Below, piece by piece: positions 39,108-47,969 of a stretch of DNA of 64,000 nucleotides; position 1 is the stretch's first letter; each line of letters starts with the position of its first letter. The notes under the pieces are model-generated. The model did no database searches. It was not told where the DNA came from and saw only the letters and a program-made list of their open reading frames with translations. This DNA is from Limnobaculum eriocheiris (GTDB taxonomy: Bacteria; Pseudomonadota; Gammaproteobacteria; Enterobacterales; Enterobacteriaceae). Where the stretch lies: the NCBI RefSeq assembly GCF_021010575.1, contig NZ_JAJNAG010000017.1, forward strand, positions 1 through 64,000, given 5' to 3'. Made by a program: the position numbers and the translations under genes.

Positions 39108-39959
39108 TTAATCTGACAGCCAGACCCTACGCATTTCTCTGGCAAAGGTTTCCAGATTTTTCGGGGTTCTGCCCGTTAACTCCTCAACTTCGTTGGTCAA
39201 TCGGGTTTCTGCACCTCCGGCAATCATGGTATCCAGAGAGGCCAGTGTTCGTGCGTAATTTTCATTCATCCCCTGTGCCACAAAGCGTTTAGCCAGGCCT
39301 CCCTCCGTCAGCTTGATATGGTCTATTTTTAGTCCAATTGCCGCACTGATAATCTTTGCCACATCGCAATAAGAGAGCGCTTTAGGGCCGGTAATAACCA
39401 CATCCCGATTTAATGAATCGGGGCGCAACAGCGCGGAGCAGGCAACCGCCGCAATATCGCTGGTGTCTACAAAGGGAACTCGTCCATCAAAGGTTGCAGA
39501 ATAGATACGGCTTTCATCCAGAATGGAGGACATATGATGCTCCTCCGAGAAGTTTTGCATAAACCAGGTCGGGCGCAAAACGGCCCATTCAGGGGCGTTT
39601 TGTTTTAGATAACTGTGTACCGTGCCAACCATTGGCCCCCCTTCTTCCAGCAGGGAGGCGCTGAGTAACACAAAACGGCGAACGCCCTGTTTAAGCGCAA
39701 GGTCAATAAAGGGCCGCATTAGCGTCAGCGGCTCGGCTACATTGGGAGGGGCCACCAGATAAACAGCATCAATGTTCTGTAAAACATCCGCATGGTTAAG
39801 CCTGTTGCTCCAGTCGAAGCGTACCGCCTGATGTCCGTAAACTGATGAACCAGAACGTGAAGCAATAATGCAGGAGCGCCCTGCATCTTTTAACTGTGAT
39901 GCGATACGCCGGCCGGTCTTACCCGTTCCACCGGTAATAAGAATGGTAGGATTAGTCAT
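39108..39959 (-). CDS. NmrA-like NAD(P)-binding protein
   Basis: Protein of 283 aa, atypical short-chain dehydrogenase of the NmrA/ergot-biosynthesis type. The N-terminal dinucleotide motif ITGGTGKTGRRIA (about 8-20) is clear, followed by RFVLLSAS and RPTWFMQNFSE, where the classical Tyr-x3-Lys pair is not obvious. Such proteins sense NAD(P) redox state or reduce small substrates. It is convergent with the carboxypeptidase gene 25 bp away. The substrate is unknown. Confidence 0.82.
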   Translation of the reverse strand: MTNPTILITGGTGKTGRRIASQLKDAGRSCIIASRSGSSVYGHQAVRFDWSNRLNHADVLQNIDAVYLVAPPNVAEPLTLMRPFIDLALKQGVRRFVLLSASLLEEGGPMVGTVHSYLKQNAPEWAVLRPTWFMQNFSEEHHMSSILDESRIYSATFDGRVPFVDTSDIAAVACSALLRPDSLNRDVVITGPKALSYCDVAKIISAAIGLKIDHIKLTEGGLAKRFVAQGMNENYARTLASLDTMIAGGAETRLTNEVEELTGRTPKNLETFAREMRRVWLSD

Positions 39960-40156
39960 GATGAACGCTCTCTGTAGCCTGAACTTATCGCCGGAGATTG
40001 GCCTGGTAAAGCATCGGAATTCTGAATAGGCACGAAGCCAGCGTTAATTTGAACATAGCAGAAAAACAGGAAAGATCGACCCGAAAGCCGCGTTGGCAGA
40101 GGGAAATATACGTTAAGATTTGTGTCGATTTTGTCTGCTGAAAGCAGGTGGTTTGA

Positions 40157-40193
40157 AAACATAACCAACACTTTGAGAGCGTTGGTTATGTTT
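40157..40193 (-). terminator. terminator of the ubiUV operon
   Basis: AAACATAACCAAC and GTTGGTTATGTTT form a perfect 13-bp stem around an 11-nt loop. On the minus strand it is followed by TTCAAACC, extending the T-run of the arm to four. It lies about 70 bp beyond ubiV, between the ubi genes and the NmrA-like gene. Confidence 0.65.
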
Positions 40194-40262
40194 ATATGAT
40201 GTTTTAATGGTCAGCATCATTTGACGAAAATTGGGATTGGTTTGGTATCAAAGTAAGAATGA

Positions 40263-41144
40263 TTATTCTGATACCAACTCCAATCCGGCAATGCGTTTCC
40301 AGTAGCCATTGCAGTCTGCATGATTTTGTAGTTTCAGCGGTGACTGGCCCTGTTCGTTATGGCGAAATTGAGTAATAAGTTCCAGCGTGCCGTGCCCCTG
40401 TGGTGACAGACGCACGATATCCACCAGCCCATTCATCTCTTTTAAGTTGTTGCCAAGGTTATAGCAATAGCCGCTTTGCGTCTGAATACCGTTTAACACA
40501 AATACCTGCTGGTTTTCCTGAGAGATAACGTTACGGCCCGTTGGGTAGTTAATACAGCAGGTCTCACATTCATCTTTTGGCCGGTTTTCTGAACGGGCGG
40601 TAAAACAGCGGGCGGAATAGGCTAACGGCAAATGGCCATAGCTGAATACTTCAACTTCAAATTGGCGGCGAATACCCAGCTCTTCACATTGATTCAGCAA
40701 ATTAGACAGCCAGTCACGAGAGAGCTCCACTGGCATACACCAACGTATCATTCCCTGTTTGTGCAGGGAGCGCAGGGTATAGGCGTTATAGCAGTTGAGG
40801 GCCGGGCCTGCGACATAGGGTAATTTATGTTCGACAGCCATATTGACGGCACCAAGATCGTTAGCCTCAATCAGATAGTCGCCATTTTCAATATAGCGCT
40901 TTAGCTCGGTTAACTCTGATGGTGCCTGAATCAGCGCCAGTGTGGATAACACCACCTGCTTACCGGATTGTGCCAGCGTTTTAGCCAGATCCAGCCAGTC
41001 ATTAACCTTCATTTCACGGCGTTTGCTGCAAACCGCTTCGCCTAAATAGATAATATCGGCACTGCTTTCCATTGCCGCATGATAGAAGGCTTCGGTTTGA
41101 TTTTTAGGCCAGTAGTAGAGCAGAGGCCCCAGAGAATATTTCAT
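40263..41144 (-). CDS. ubiV: UbiV, O2-independent ubiquinone hydroxylation protein
   Basis: U32-peptidase-like protein of 293 aa. UbiU and UbiV form a heterodimer carrying [4Fe-4S] clusters that hydroxylates ubiquinone precursors without oxygen. The cluster cysteines can be seen in EAVCSKRRE (near residue 40) and in ARCFTARSENRPKDECETCC (about 180-197), the same pattern as E. coli UbiV. It follows ubiU by 12 bp. Confidence 0.94.
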   Translation of the reverse strand: MKYSLGPLLYYWPKNQTEAFYHAAMESSADIIYLGEAVCSKRREMKVNDWLDLAKTLAQSGKQVVLSTLALIQAPSELTELKRYIENGDYLIEANDLGAVNMAVEHKLPYVAGPALNCYNAYTLRSLHKQGMIRWCMPVELSRDWLSNLLNQCEELGIRRQFEVEVFSYGHLPLAYSARCFTARSENRPKDECETCCINYPTGRNVISQENQQVFVLNGIQTQSGYCYNLGNNLKEMNGLVDIVRLSPQGHGTLELITQFRHNEQGQSPLKLQNHADCNGYWKRIAGLELVSE

Positions 41145-41156
41145 CGTCGCCTCCCG

Positions 41157-42152
41157 TTATTGCCATTTACGGTGATAAGCACCCAGAGTGGTTTGGGTAC
41201 CTTCGGACATCGATCCCAGCGTCTCCATCCAGGATTTCTCTACGCTAAAGTTCTGTGGATCCGCCAGACAGCGATCGATTGCCTGACGCCAGACTTTTGC
41301 CACCTGACTGACATAAGCCGGGCTGCGCTGACGACCCTCAATTTTTACTGAAGCAATATTGGCGGCTAACAGCTCTGGTAACAGTTCCAGCGTATTCAGG
41401 CTGGTTGGCTCTTCCAGAGCATGATACAGCTCATCTCCCACCTGATAACGGCCTTTGCACAGGGTTGGATAACCGGCATTTTCACCTTCTTTATAGCGAT
41501 CAATCAGCACATCATTCAGGCGAGATTCTAAACCCTGTGGAGTTTGCTGCCAGCGAACAAAACGGGCCGGTGAGCAGGCTCCCACGGTGTTAGGGGATTC
41601 ACCGGTAAGATAGGAAGAAAGATAACAGCGCCCTTCCGCCATAATGCACAGACTACCAAAAGCAAACACTTCCAGGGGGACCGGACTGGTACGGGCCAAC
41701 TGTTTAACCTGATGCATTGAAAGCACCCGCGGCAAAACGACTCGTGCAACATCGAAATTTCGCTGATAAAAACGAATCGCTTCTTCATTGGTTGCCGATG
41801 CCTGAACCGAGACATGACGTTCAAGATGAGGGTAACGTTCTGATGCATATTCCAGCATGGCAATATCTGCCAGGATTAGTGCATCAGCACCAATATCCGC
41901 TGCCTGATCCACTGCACGCTGCCAGCGGCTATAGCCATCAGGGTGAGCAAAGGTATTGATAGCAATATGCAGTTTGCGTCGATGGCGATGAACATAACTT
42001 ACTGCTTCTTCAAGTTTTTTATCAGTAAAGTTTAGTCCGGCGAAATGACGGGCATTAGTATCATCTTTAAAGCCAATATAGACGGCATCAGCGCCGTTAT
42101 CTACGGCTGCTTTCAACGCCGGCAAATTACCGGCAGGGCACAGCAGTTCCAT
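41157..42152 (-). CDS. ubiU: UbiU, O2-independent ubiquinone hydroxylation protein
   Basis: Protein of 331 aa (E. coli length) starting MELLCPAGN at 42152 with GCAGGACGATAAG upstream; a TTG five codons earlier is less likely. U32 family with the Fe-S cysteines in GSLCIMAEGRCYLSS, NTVGACSPARF and PTLCKGRY. It partners UbiV and depends on UbiT. It diverges from ubiT across a 309-bp control region. Confidence 0.95.
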   Translation of the reverse strand: MELLCPAGNLPALKAAVDNGADAVYIGFKDDTNARHFAGLNFTDKKLEEAVSYVHRHRRKLHIAINTFAHPDGYSRWQRAVDQAADIGADALILADIAMLEYASERYPHLERHVSVQASATNEEAIRFYQRNFDVARVVLPRVLSMHQVKQLARTSPVPLEVFAFGSLCIMAEGRCYLSSYLTGESPNTVGACSPARFVRWQQTPQGLESRLNDVLIDRYKEGENAGYPTLCKGRYQVGDELYHALEEPTSLNTLELLPELLAANIASVKIEGRQRSPAYVSQVAKVWRQAIDRCLADPQNFSVEKSWMETLGSMSEGTQTTLGAYHRKWQ

Positions 42153-42461
42153 CTTATCGTCCTGCAAAAAGTAAGAAGGTTATTAAAGCAAAGCGCTTAA
42201 TAACCTGTTGAAGTCGTTACCTGAATCTGTTGGCTGATTGTAGTTAACCTTTTGATAACGATTTTTGATTTGAGGCAGCTTATTGCTGATTGGTCAGTTA
42301 ATTATGGTGTCCCAAAGTACAGGATTCACAGAAACAAGCATTTTCATTCTGAGCATATAACCTTTGGCGGTAGATAATTTGATAATTTTTTGACCTGACT
42401 CGATGATCTCTCGTCTCATTGTGGCAAAATAGTGTCATTACTTTTTAGCAGGAGTCAGCCA
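42153..42461. promoter_or_regulatory. divergent ubiU-ubiT control region
   Basis: No gene is present. Two TTGAT half-sites of the FNR type occur, at 42252-42265 (TTGATAACGATTTT) and 42379-42392 (TTGATAATTTTTTG). Each has one perfect half and a poor second half. FNR control would suit anaerobic ubiquinone synthesis, but these matches are weak and should be treated as candidates only. Confidence 0.3.
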
Positions 42462-42983
42462 GTGTTTGATCAACTGAGAGCCCGTTTGGTTCGTCAGGGA
42501 CCTTCCCTTTTACGTTTACCAATAAAGTTAACCCCGTTTGCATTACAGAAACAGGTTCTGCAGCAGCTATTGGGCTGGCAGTTTCGCCATGCATTGGCGG
42601 AAGGTGATTTAGATTTTCTTGAGCAACGCTGGTTAAAAGTCGAAGTTCGCGATTTGGGTCTGTGCTGGTTTGTAACTGTACGTGAAGGTGTATTGTTGGT
42701 GAGTGATAACCAGCAGGAAGATGTCAGTTTTAGTGGTGATGCTAACGATCTGATTCTGATTGCGGCTCGTAAACAAGATCCGGATACGCTGTTTTTTCAG
42801 CGCCGTCTGGTCATTGAAGGCGATACAGAGCTGGGCCTGTATGTGAAAAACCTGATGGATGCGATTGAGCTGGAAAATATGCCGGCTCCTCTGCGCATTG
42901 GGCTACAGCAGTTGGCTGACTTTGTCGAGGCCGGTTTAAAAGAGGGCGGCGAAGAGCATTCGCGCGCACCAGCATCGTGTTAA
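42462..42983 (+). CDS. ubiT: UbiT, SCP2-domain accessory factor
   Basis: Protein of 173 aa (E. coli 174) with an SCP2 sterol-binding-like domain thought to hold the hydrophobic ubiquinone intermediates during anaerobic synthesis. The segment ARKQDPDTLFFQRRLVIEGDTELGLYVKNLMDAIELE is almost unchanged from E. coli. The GTG at 42462 gives VFDQLRARLV, matching the E. coli N-terminus, and AGGAGTCAGCCA precedes it. The last 7 bases overlap yhbS. Confidence 0.94.
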   Translation: MFDQLRARLVRQGPSLLRLPIKLTPFALQKQVLQQLLGWQFRHALAEGDLDFLEQRWLKVEVRDLGLCWFVTVREGVLLVSDNQQEDVSFSGDANDLILIAARKQDPDTLFFQRRLVIEGDTELGLYVKNLMDAIELENMPAPLRIGLQQLADFVEAGLKEGGEEHSRAPASC

Positions 42984-43480
42984 TTCGCGTTGAGATACCC
43001 GTTGATGCAGCAGGCATCAATAAGCTGTTGCGTAAGGCATTTGTCGGTGATGATGAGGCTGAACTGGTTAATCATTTGCGTGAAGATGGCCTGATTACGC
43101 TGGGCATTGTTGCGACCGATGATTACGGCGGCGTAGTTGGCTATGCGGCGTTTAGCCCGGTGATGGTTAATGGTGAAGATCGCCAGTGGGTAGGTTTGGC
43201 GCCGTTAGCCGTGGCCGAGAAATACCGTGGAAAAGGTTTAGGCAAAGCATTGGTTTACGAAGGTCTGGATGCGCTAAATGAATTTGGCTATGCCGCGGTT
43301 GCGGTATTAGGTGAACCTGCCTATTACGGCGCTTTAGGTTTTAAAACCGCAGCTGAATATGACTTACACTGCAAGTGGCCGGATACTGCCTCTGCTTTCC
43401 AAATCTATCCTTTGGCGGAGGAGTCTTTGCAGGGTGTTTCCGGATTGGTTGAGTACTCAGCACCCTTTGATCGCTTCTAA
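42977..43480 (+). CDS. yhbS: GNAT N-acetyltransferase YhbS
   Basis: Protein of 167 aa (E. coli length) of the GNAT family. The acetyl-CoA-binding motif is [19 protein letters not shown] (about 77-95), and [10 protein letters not shown] matches E. coli YhbS. The GTG at 42977 gives [11 protein letters not shown]; the frame overlaps ubiT by 7 bp and is probably translated by re-initiation. Target unknown. It ends convergently with yhbQ, overlapping by 4 bp. Confidence 0.92.
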   Translation: MLIRVEIPVDAAGINKLLRKAFVGDDEAELVNHLREDGLITLGIVATDDYGGVVGYAAFSPVMVNGEDRQWVGLAPLAVAEKYRGKGLGKALVYEGLDALNEFGYAAVAVLGEPAYYGALGFKTAAEYDLHCKWPDTASAFQIYPLAEESLQGVSGLVEYSAPFDRF

Positions 43481-43788
43481 TCATTTAATAACGCGGTTAA
43501 CTGTTCAATAGAAGGCTGGTCTTTGACCAGTTTTTCTTTTTGAGTTTTTGCCAGCTGTTTTATACGATATTCCAACTTTAATGCTTCGGAATGCCCGCTG
43601 GTTTTAATTTGATAAACCAGCGTCAGTTCTCCGGCATTTCTCAGGGCTTTGGCACCATTACCGGATTGATGTTGCTTAAAACGGCGTTCAATACTGGTGG
43701 TGATCCCGGTGTACAGGCGATTGTCTGCGGTGCGCAACATATACAGATGCCAGTTATTAGTTTCTGCCGGGGAGTTGCTCTGTTTCAC
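43477..43788 (-). CDS. yhbQ: GIY-YIG nuclease-family protein YhbQ
   Basis: Protein of 103 aa consisting of a single GIY-YIG domain: [18 protein letters not shown] holds the divergent GIY and YIG elements, with the catalytic Arg in ERRFKQH. A Lys-rich helix follows. Members of this family show nuclease activity on branched or damaged DNA in some reports, but the role here is unknown. Convergent with yhbS. Confidence 0.92.
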   Translation of the reverse strand: MKQSNSPAETNNWHLYMLRTADNRLYTGITTSIERRFKQHQSGNGAKALRNAGELTLVYQIKTSGHSEALKLEYRIKQLAKTQKEKLVKDQPSIEQLTALLND

Positions 43789-43932
43789 ACATTCTATTTT
43801 CAGTTGCTAAATCAGCGCATATCTTACCAATTTTATTACCTGAAAGCAGCGCACGGCTTTGCTGATGCTCCGGATTGTTGTTTGTGTTAACTTGGCGGCT
43901 GAATTCTATTTTTATTGTGGGATGATAATCTG

Positions 43933-44382
43933 ATGACAACTGATCCTGAACATAGCCTGAAAGCCATTTGCCGCTATTTGAAAAAAAATCATGTTGTCAG
44001 CTTATGTACCATGAGTACCGACGAGCTGTGGTGTGCCAGCTGTTTCTATCTGTTTGATATGGAAAGTATGGCGCTAATTATTATGTCAGAACCCCATGCC
44101 CGACACGGAAAACTGGCGCTGGCTAACCCTCAGGTAGCCGGTACCATTGCCGCTCAGACAAGAAACATCGCCTTAATTCAGGGCATCCAATATACCGGAA
44201 AACTTCAGTTGCTAACCGGGGAAGATGAGCAACAGGCGCGGGAAAAATATATTCAGCGTTTCCCGATTGCTAAATTCACCAGCGCACCTTTGTGGCAATT
44301 ACGTTTTGATGAAATCAAAATGACCGATAATAAATCTGGATTCGGTAAAAAACGCTACTGGCAACGCAGTGAGGGTGAATAG
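43933..44382 (+). CDS. yhbP: YhbP (UPF0306) family protein
   Basis: Protein of 149 aa from the ATG at 43933 with a split-barrel flavin-binding-like fold. The stretches ELWCASCFYLFD, GTIAAQTRNIALIQGIQYTGKL and RFDEIKMTDNKSGFGKKRYW match E. coli YhbP. A TTG six codons upstream is an unlikely alternative start. It neighbours yhbQ and yhbS as in E. coli. Function unknown. Confidence 0.9.
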   Translation: MTTDPEHSLKAICRYLKKNHVVSLCTMSTDELWCASCFYLFDMESMALIIMSEPHARHGKLALANPQVAGTIAAQTRNIALIQGIQYTGKLQLLTGEDEQQAREKYIQRFPIAKFTSAPLWQLRFDEIKMTDNKSGFGKKRYWQRSEGE

Positions 44383-44649
44383 TCAGAACAGATTGGCGTG
44401 ACTACCAACCCGATACAGTCTTAACTCCGAATCAGTACGTTGGTAAATCAGCAGAATGTCCGGCGCCCCATGACATTCCAGATAGCCAACATAGCTACCG
44501 GATAGTTTATGTTCCCGATAGCCAGTTGGCAGCGGTTGGCCTGTTTGTAGCAAAGCGATTGTATTCAGGATGACTCTTTGCGCGTTTCTATTATTTGCAT
44601 AATGTTTAGCGTCTTTTTTAAATCGATTCTGATAAACAATCGTCAGCAT
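44383..44649 (-). CDS. YafQ-family mRNA interferase toxin
   Basis: RelE/ParE-superfamily toxin of 88 aa, closest to YafQ, a ribosome-dependent mRNA endonuclease. The four YafQ catalytic-type residues are all present: His47 (YREHKL), His60 (ECHG), Asp64 (APD) and His84 (GSHANLF). The GYLECHGAPDILLIY core aligns with E. coli GYRDAHVEPDWILIY. It follows the antitoxin by 3 bp. The full set of active-site residues suggests a working toxin. Confidence 0.88.
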   Translation of the reverse strand: MLTIVYQNRFKKDAKHYANNRNAQRVILNTIALLQTGQPLPTGYREHKLSGSYVGYLECHGAPDILLIYQRTDSELRLYRVGSHANLF

Positions 44650-44652
44650 TAC

Positions 44653-44910
44653 TTACCACCCCAGATCTTTTTTCAGTTCATCCACCGAGTTAACACGATG
44701 TACACCAACGCCCAGTTCAAACTCTTTAATTGCCTGAAGAGTTTCTTGATTCGGATTAATTAAACCTTCGGGTATTTTTCCCGTTGCTGCCAATTGTCTG
44801 ACTACCAGTCGGATGACGGTAGATAAATCGAACCCCAGTGTTTTTGCATTTGCCATTGCTGCCGCCTTTATTTCTGGTGAGACCCGCGCTTTTACGATTG
44901 CGTCGTTCAT
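44653..44910 (-). CDS. DinJ/RelB-family antitoxin
   Basis: Protein of 85 aa with an N-terminal ribbon-helix-helix (VKARVSPEIKAAAMANAKTLGFDLSTVIRLVVRQLAATGKIP) that should bind the promoter as a dimer. The C-terminal half (about 50-85) is the toxin-binding tail. It is directly upstream of the toxin in the usual antitoxin-first order. A strong operator palindrome lies at 44942-44967. Confidence 0.88.
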   Translation of the reverse strand: MNDAIVKARVSPEIKAAAMANAKTLGFDLSTVIRLVVRQLAATGKIPEGLINPNQETLQAIKEFELGVGVHRVNSVDELKKDLGW

Positions 44911-44941
44911 AATATTCCCCTTATTGGTATCTGATTTTTAT

Positions 44942-44967
44942 GTGCTCATTGTGGTCACAATAAGTAC
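44942..44967. promoter_or_regulatory. toxin-antitoxin operator palindrome
   Basis: Two 12-bp arms, GTGCTCATTGTG and CACAATAAGTAC, around GT with 10 of 12 positions complementary; the inner ATTGTGGTCACAAT is perfect apart from its GT centre. It is located 32 bp upstream of the antitoxin start, the expected place for autorepression by a ribbon-helix-helix dimer. The rest of the gap to nrdG (to 45119) holds no gene. Confidence 0.6.
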
Positions 44968-45111
44968 TCAGGTCAATAGCGAAGAATACGCCTGGAGGGG
45001 GAGATTACGCTTAATGTAGGTTAATAAAAGTAGGGTAAGGCATGAAGGTTCGCAGGTTGCGAAGCGTCTCGAAATTTAATCGCTGTACTATAGGAGAGAT
45101 AAGCAAAAGAA

Positions 45112-45140
45112 TGCGATATTTATCGCAATTTATGTACGAT
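45112..45140 (-). terminator. short hairpin at the nrdG stop
   Basis: TGCGAT (45112-45117) and ATCGCA (45122-45127) straddle the nrdG stop codon; on the minus strand TTCTTTTGC follows. A weak intrinsic terminator is possible. Confidence 0.35.
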
Positions 45141-45584
45141 CTGATTACTGCTACCGCGCCACAACAGGGATGGATCGGCTAATGCTTTGACGAATTTACC
45201 ATCGATCAACACATTAATTAAATCAACTACTTCTTGCTGCTCAGGTGTGAGTTCAGACAGTAAGTATCCGGTCCAAAGCCAGATATCTTTTCCCGGACAC
45301 TCGTTTTTTACGCGTTTTACCAGTTTCAGTATATCGGGAACGTTCTGTGGATGCAGTGGATCGCCACCAGACAGGGTAAGACCCTGACGAGAGATCCGGG
45401 TATCGTTAAGATCGGCAATAATGCGATCTTCCATTCCGGAGGTAAACAGTACACCCGAATTCAAACGCCATGTGCTTTTGTTATAGCAACCGGGGCATTG
45501 ATGAACACAGCCGGAGACAAACAGTGTACAACGCGTGCCGGGGCCGTTAACGATATCGACGGGATAATACTGGTGGTAATTCAT
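45120..45584 (-). CDS. nrdG: anaerobic RNR-activating protein NrdG
   Basis: Radical SAM enzyme of 154 aa (E. coli length) that installs the glycyl radical on NrdD. The cluster motif CVHQCPGC places the three cysteines at residues 26, 30 and 33, within GCVHQCPGCYNKSTW. It is encoded 119 bp after nrdD on the same strand, with a stem-loop in between. Confidence 0.96.
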   Translation of the reverse strand: MNYHQYYPVDIVNGPGTRCTLFVSGCVHQCPGCYNKSTWRLNSGVLFTSGMEDRIIADLNDTRISRQGLTLSGGDPLHPQNVPDILKLVKRVKNECPGKDIWLWTGYLLSELTPEQQEVVDLINVLIDGKFVKALADPSLLWRGSSNQIVHKLR

Positions 45585-45607
45585 AGTTTAATTATTTGTA
45601 TCCGGAA

Positions 45608-45633
45608 AGAGGTTAGCTAAAGCGCTAACCTCT
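45608..45633 (-). repeat. intercistronic stem-loop between nrdD and nrdG
   Basis: AGAGGTTAGC and GCTAACCTCT form a perfect 10-bp stem with a 6-nt loop, just upstream of nrdG on the coding strand. No T-run follows on the minus strand, so it is probably a stabiliser or attenuator that sets a lower nrdG level. Confidence 0.5.
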
Positions 45634-45703
45634 GGTTATCTTGCAACAGAATCCAATAGATTATCGGGTTCCGTTGCCTGTCAGGTTAAAGCGACGTTTT
45701 TTA

Positions 45704-47863
45704 TTAACAGGCCTGACTTTCGCTTTGATCCAATTGACCATTGCCTAAGTGTTTCACGCGGCGTTTTACTTCTTCCTGTTTACCAGCGTTAAACGGACGG
45801 GCATCCGGGCTGCCAAGGTAACCGCAAACGCGACGGGTTACCGACACTTTTGATGAGTCGTGGTTACCACATTTTGGACAGGTGAAACCTTTGCTGGTGC
45901 ACTCAAATTCGCCGGAGAAACCACACTCGTAGCACTCATCAATTGGCGTATTGGTACCATAGTAAGGAACACGGCTGTAGCTGTAATCCCATACGTCTTC
46001 CAGCGCTTTCAGATTGTGCTGAATGTTTGGATATTCGCCATAGCAAATGAAACCACCGTTAGCCAATGGTGGATAAGGGGCTTCAAAGTCCAGTTTGTCA
46101 TAGGGGTTAACTTTTTTCTCAACGTCCAGATGGAAACTGTTGGTGTAGTATCCCTTATCGGTGACATCTTCAATCACGCCGAACTCAGCGGTATCAAGAC
46201 GGCAGAAGCGGTTACACAGGTTTTCACTTGGGGTGCTGTACAGGCTGAAACCGTAACCGGTCTCTTTTTTCCACTCTTCAGTAGCCACTTTCAGGCGTTG
46301 AACAATCTCCACACCTTTATCACGTAGTTGCTGGCTATCATAAGGATGTACCTGATTACCAAACAGTGCATTTACCGTTTCGTGAATACCAATGTAGCCT
46401 AATGAAATAGAGGCGCGACCGTTTTTAAAGATTTCAGAGATGTTGTCATCTGCCTTCAAACGCACGCCACAGGCCCCTTCCATATACAGGATTGGTGCAA
46501 CGCGTGCTTTAATACCGTCAAGACGCTCGATACGTGTCATCAGGGCGCGTTTCGCCAGCGTCAGACGCTGTTCCAGAATCTGCCAGAAGCGGGCTTCATC
46601 GCCACGGGCTTCCAACGCAATGCGCGGCAGGTTAAGGCTGATAACGCCTAGGTTATTACGACCATCGTGGATTTGTTCACCATTTTCTTCATAAACGCCC
46701 AGGAAGCTACGACAGCCCATTGGGGTTTTAAATGAACCAGTGACTTTTACAACCTGATCGTAATTAAGAATATCCGGGTACATACGCTTAGAAGCACATT
46801 CCAGTGCAAGTTGTTTAATATCGTAGTTAGCGTCGCTGAATCTATGGTTAATTCCGTCTTTAATGGCAAATACCAGTTTAGGGAATACCGCAGTTTTGTG
46901 GTTTTTACCTAATCCGGCAATACGATTTTTCAGAATAGATTGTTGAATCATGCGTGATTGCCAACTGGTACCCAAACCAAAACCGAAGGTCACAAAAGGG
47001 GTCTGACCATTGGCGGTATGAAGGGTATTCACTTCATATTCCAGCGACTGGAATGCATCGTAGCACTCTTTTTCCGTTCTGGACTGAGCGTACTCTTCTG
47101 CATTTGCAATATTCCACTCTAACGCCACTTTCTTATGTTTGTTATAGCTTTCTGTCACAAAGGGCGCGAGGACTTCATCAATGCGGTTAATGGTAGTGCC
47201 GCCATAAATATGGCTGGCCACTTGAGCGATAATTTGAGCGGTGACTGCCGTAGCGGTAGAAATGGATTTCGGCGGCTCAATCTCCGCATTACCCATTTTG
47301 AACCCTTTAGTTAACATGCCTTTCAGATCGATAAGCATACAGTTAAACATCGGGAAGAATGGGGAGTAATCCAAATCGTGATAGTGGATTTCACCGCGCT
47401 CATGAGCCATAACAATATCACGCGGCAGCAGATGCTGTTTGGCGTAGTGTTTAGCCACAATGCCAGCTAACAGGTCGCGCTGGGTTGGAATCACCTTACT
47501 ATCTTTGTTGGCGTTCTCATTGAGCAGGGCAATATCGCTTTGCTCAACCAGACCCTGAATCTCCTGATTCAGGCGACCGCGTTTTTCCCGTGAAATATCA
47601 CGGTCGTGGCGGTATTCGATATAGGTACGGGCCAGCGTCTTGTAGTTACCGCTCATCAGCTGGTTTTCTACTGCCTGCTGGATCTCATTAATATCAACAG
47701 CAGTTCGGCCTTCCATATGCTCTGAAACTGCTTTTGCTACGTCGGCACAATAGTCGTCATCGTAGATATTGGCGGCAGTGGCTGCACGTACAATCGCTTC
47801 CTTGATTCGTACTTCATCAAAAGGCACTTTGCAACCATCACGTTTAATCACAACTGGTTTCAC
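45704..47863 (-). CDS. nrdD: anaerobic ribonucleoside-triphosphate reductase NrdD
   Basis: Class III ribonucleotide reductase of 719 aa that makes dNTPs without oxygen. It has an N-terminal ATP-cone (VIKRDGCKVPFDEVRIKEAIVRAA), the catalytic glycyl-radical domain and a C-terminal zinc site (CYECGF..CPKCG). The radical Gly lies in RRVCGYLGSPDARPFN. I chose the GTG at 47863, which gives MKPVVIKRDG in place of E. coli MTPHVMKRDG and has AAGGAGTCAATA at good spacing. A GTG five codons earlier overlaps that ribosome site. NrdR and DnaA boxes lie upstream. Confidence 0.97.
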   Translation of the reverse strand: MKPVVIKRDGCKVPFDEVRIKEAIVRAATAANIYDDDYCADVAKAVSEHMEGRTAVDINEIQQAVENQLMSGNYKTLARTYIEYRHDRDISREKRGRLNQEIQGLVEQSDIALLNENANKDSKVIPTQRDLLAGIVAKHYAKQHLLPRDIVMAHERGEIHYHDLDYSPFFPMFNCMLIDLKGMLTKGFKMGNAEIEPPKSISTATAVTAQIIAQVASHIYGGTTINRIDEVLAPFVTESYNKHKKVALEWNIANAEEYAQSRTEKECYDAFQSLEYEVNTLHTANGQTPFVTFGFGLGTSWQSRMIQQSILKNRIAGLGKNHKTAVFPKLVFAIKDGINHRFSDANYDIKQLALECASKRMYPDILNYDQVVKVTGSFKTPMGCRSFLGVYEENGEQIHDGRNNLGVISLNLPRIALEARGDEARFWQILEQRLTLAKRALMTRIERLDGIKARVAPILYMEGACGVRLKADDNISEIFKNGRASISLGYIGIHETVNALFGNQVHPYDSQQLRDKGVEIVQRLKVATEEWKKETGYGFSLYSTPSENLCNRFCRLDTAEFGVIEDVTDKGYYTNSFHLDVEKKVNPYDKLDFEAPYPPLANGGFICYGEYPNIQHNLKALEDVWDYSYSRVPYYGTNTPIDECYECGFSGEFECTSKGFTCPKCGNHDSSKVSVTRRVCGYLGSPDARPFNAGKQEEVKRRVKHLGNGQLDQSESQAC

Positions 47864-47909
47864 TATTGACTCCTTCACTAGCTGACTGTTTAGTCTTCTT
47901 TATTCGTAG

Positions 47910-47967
47910 TTATCCACAAGAAATACCACCTACGGGAAGGGGGTTCTTGTGGATGGAATGTGGATAA
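47910..47967. promoter_or_regulatory. two consensus DnaA boxes and an inverted repeat in the nrdD leader
   Basis: TTATCCACA at 47910-47918 and its complement TGTGGATAA at 47959-47967 are exact consensus DnaA boxes in opposite orientation. A relaxed copy (TGTGGATGG, 47948-47956) lies between them. ATCCACAAGAA (47912-47922) and TTCTTGTGGAT (47944-47954) also form an 11-bp inverted repeat. E. coli nrdAB is DnaA-controlled; similar control of nrdD would be notable. Confidence 0.5.
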
Positions 47968-47969
47968 AT

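Noticed and set aside
44383-44910. HicAB or ParDE toxin-antitoxin type
   Set aside because: The His/Asp active-site set and order match YafQ/DinJ, not HicA double-stranded RNA-binding or ParE folds.
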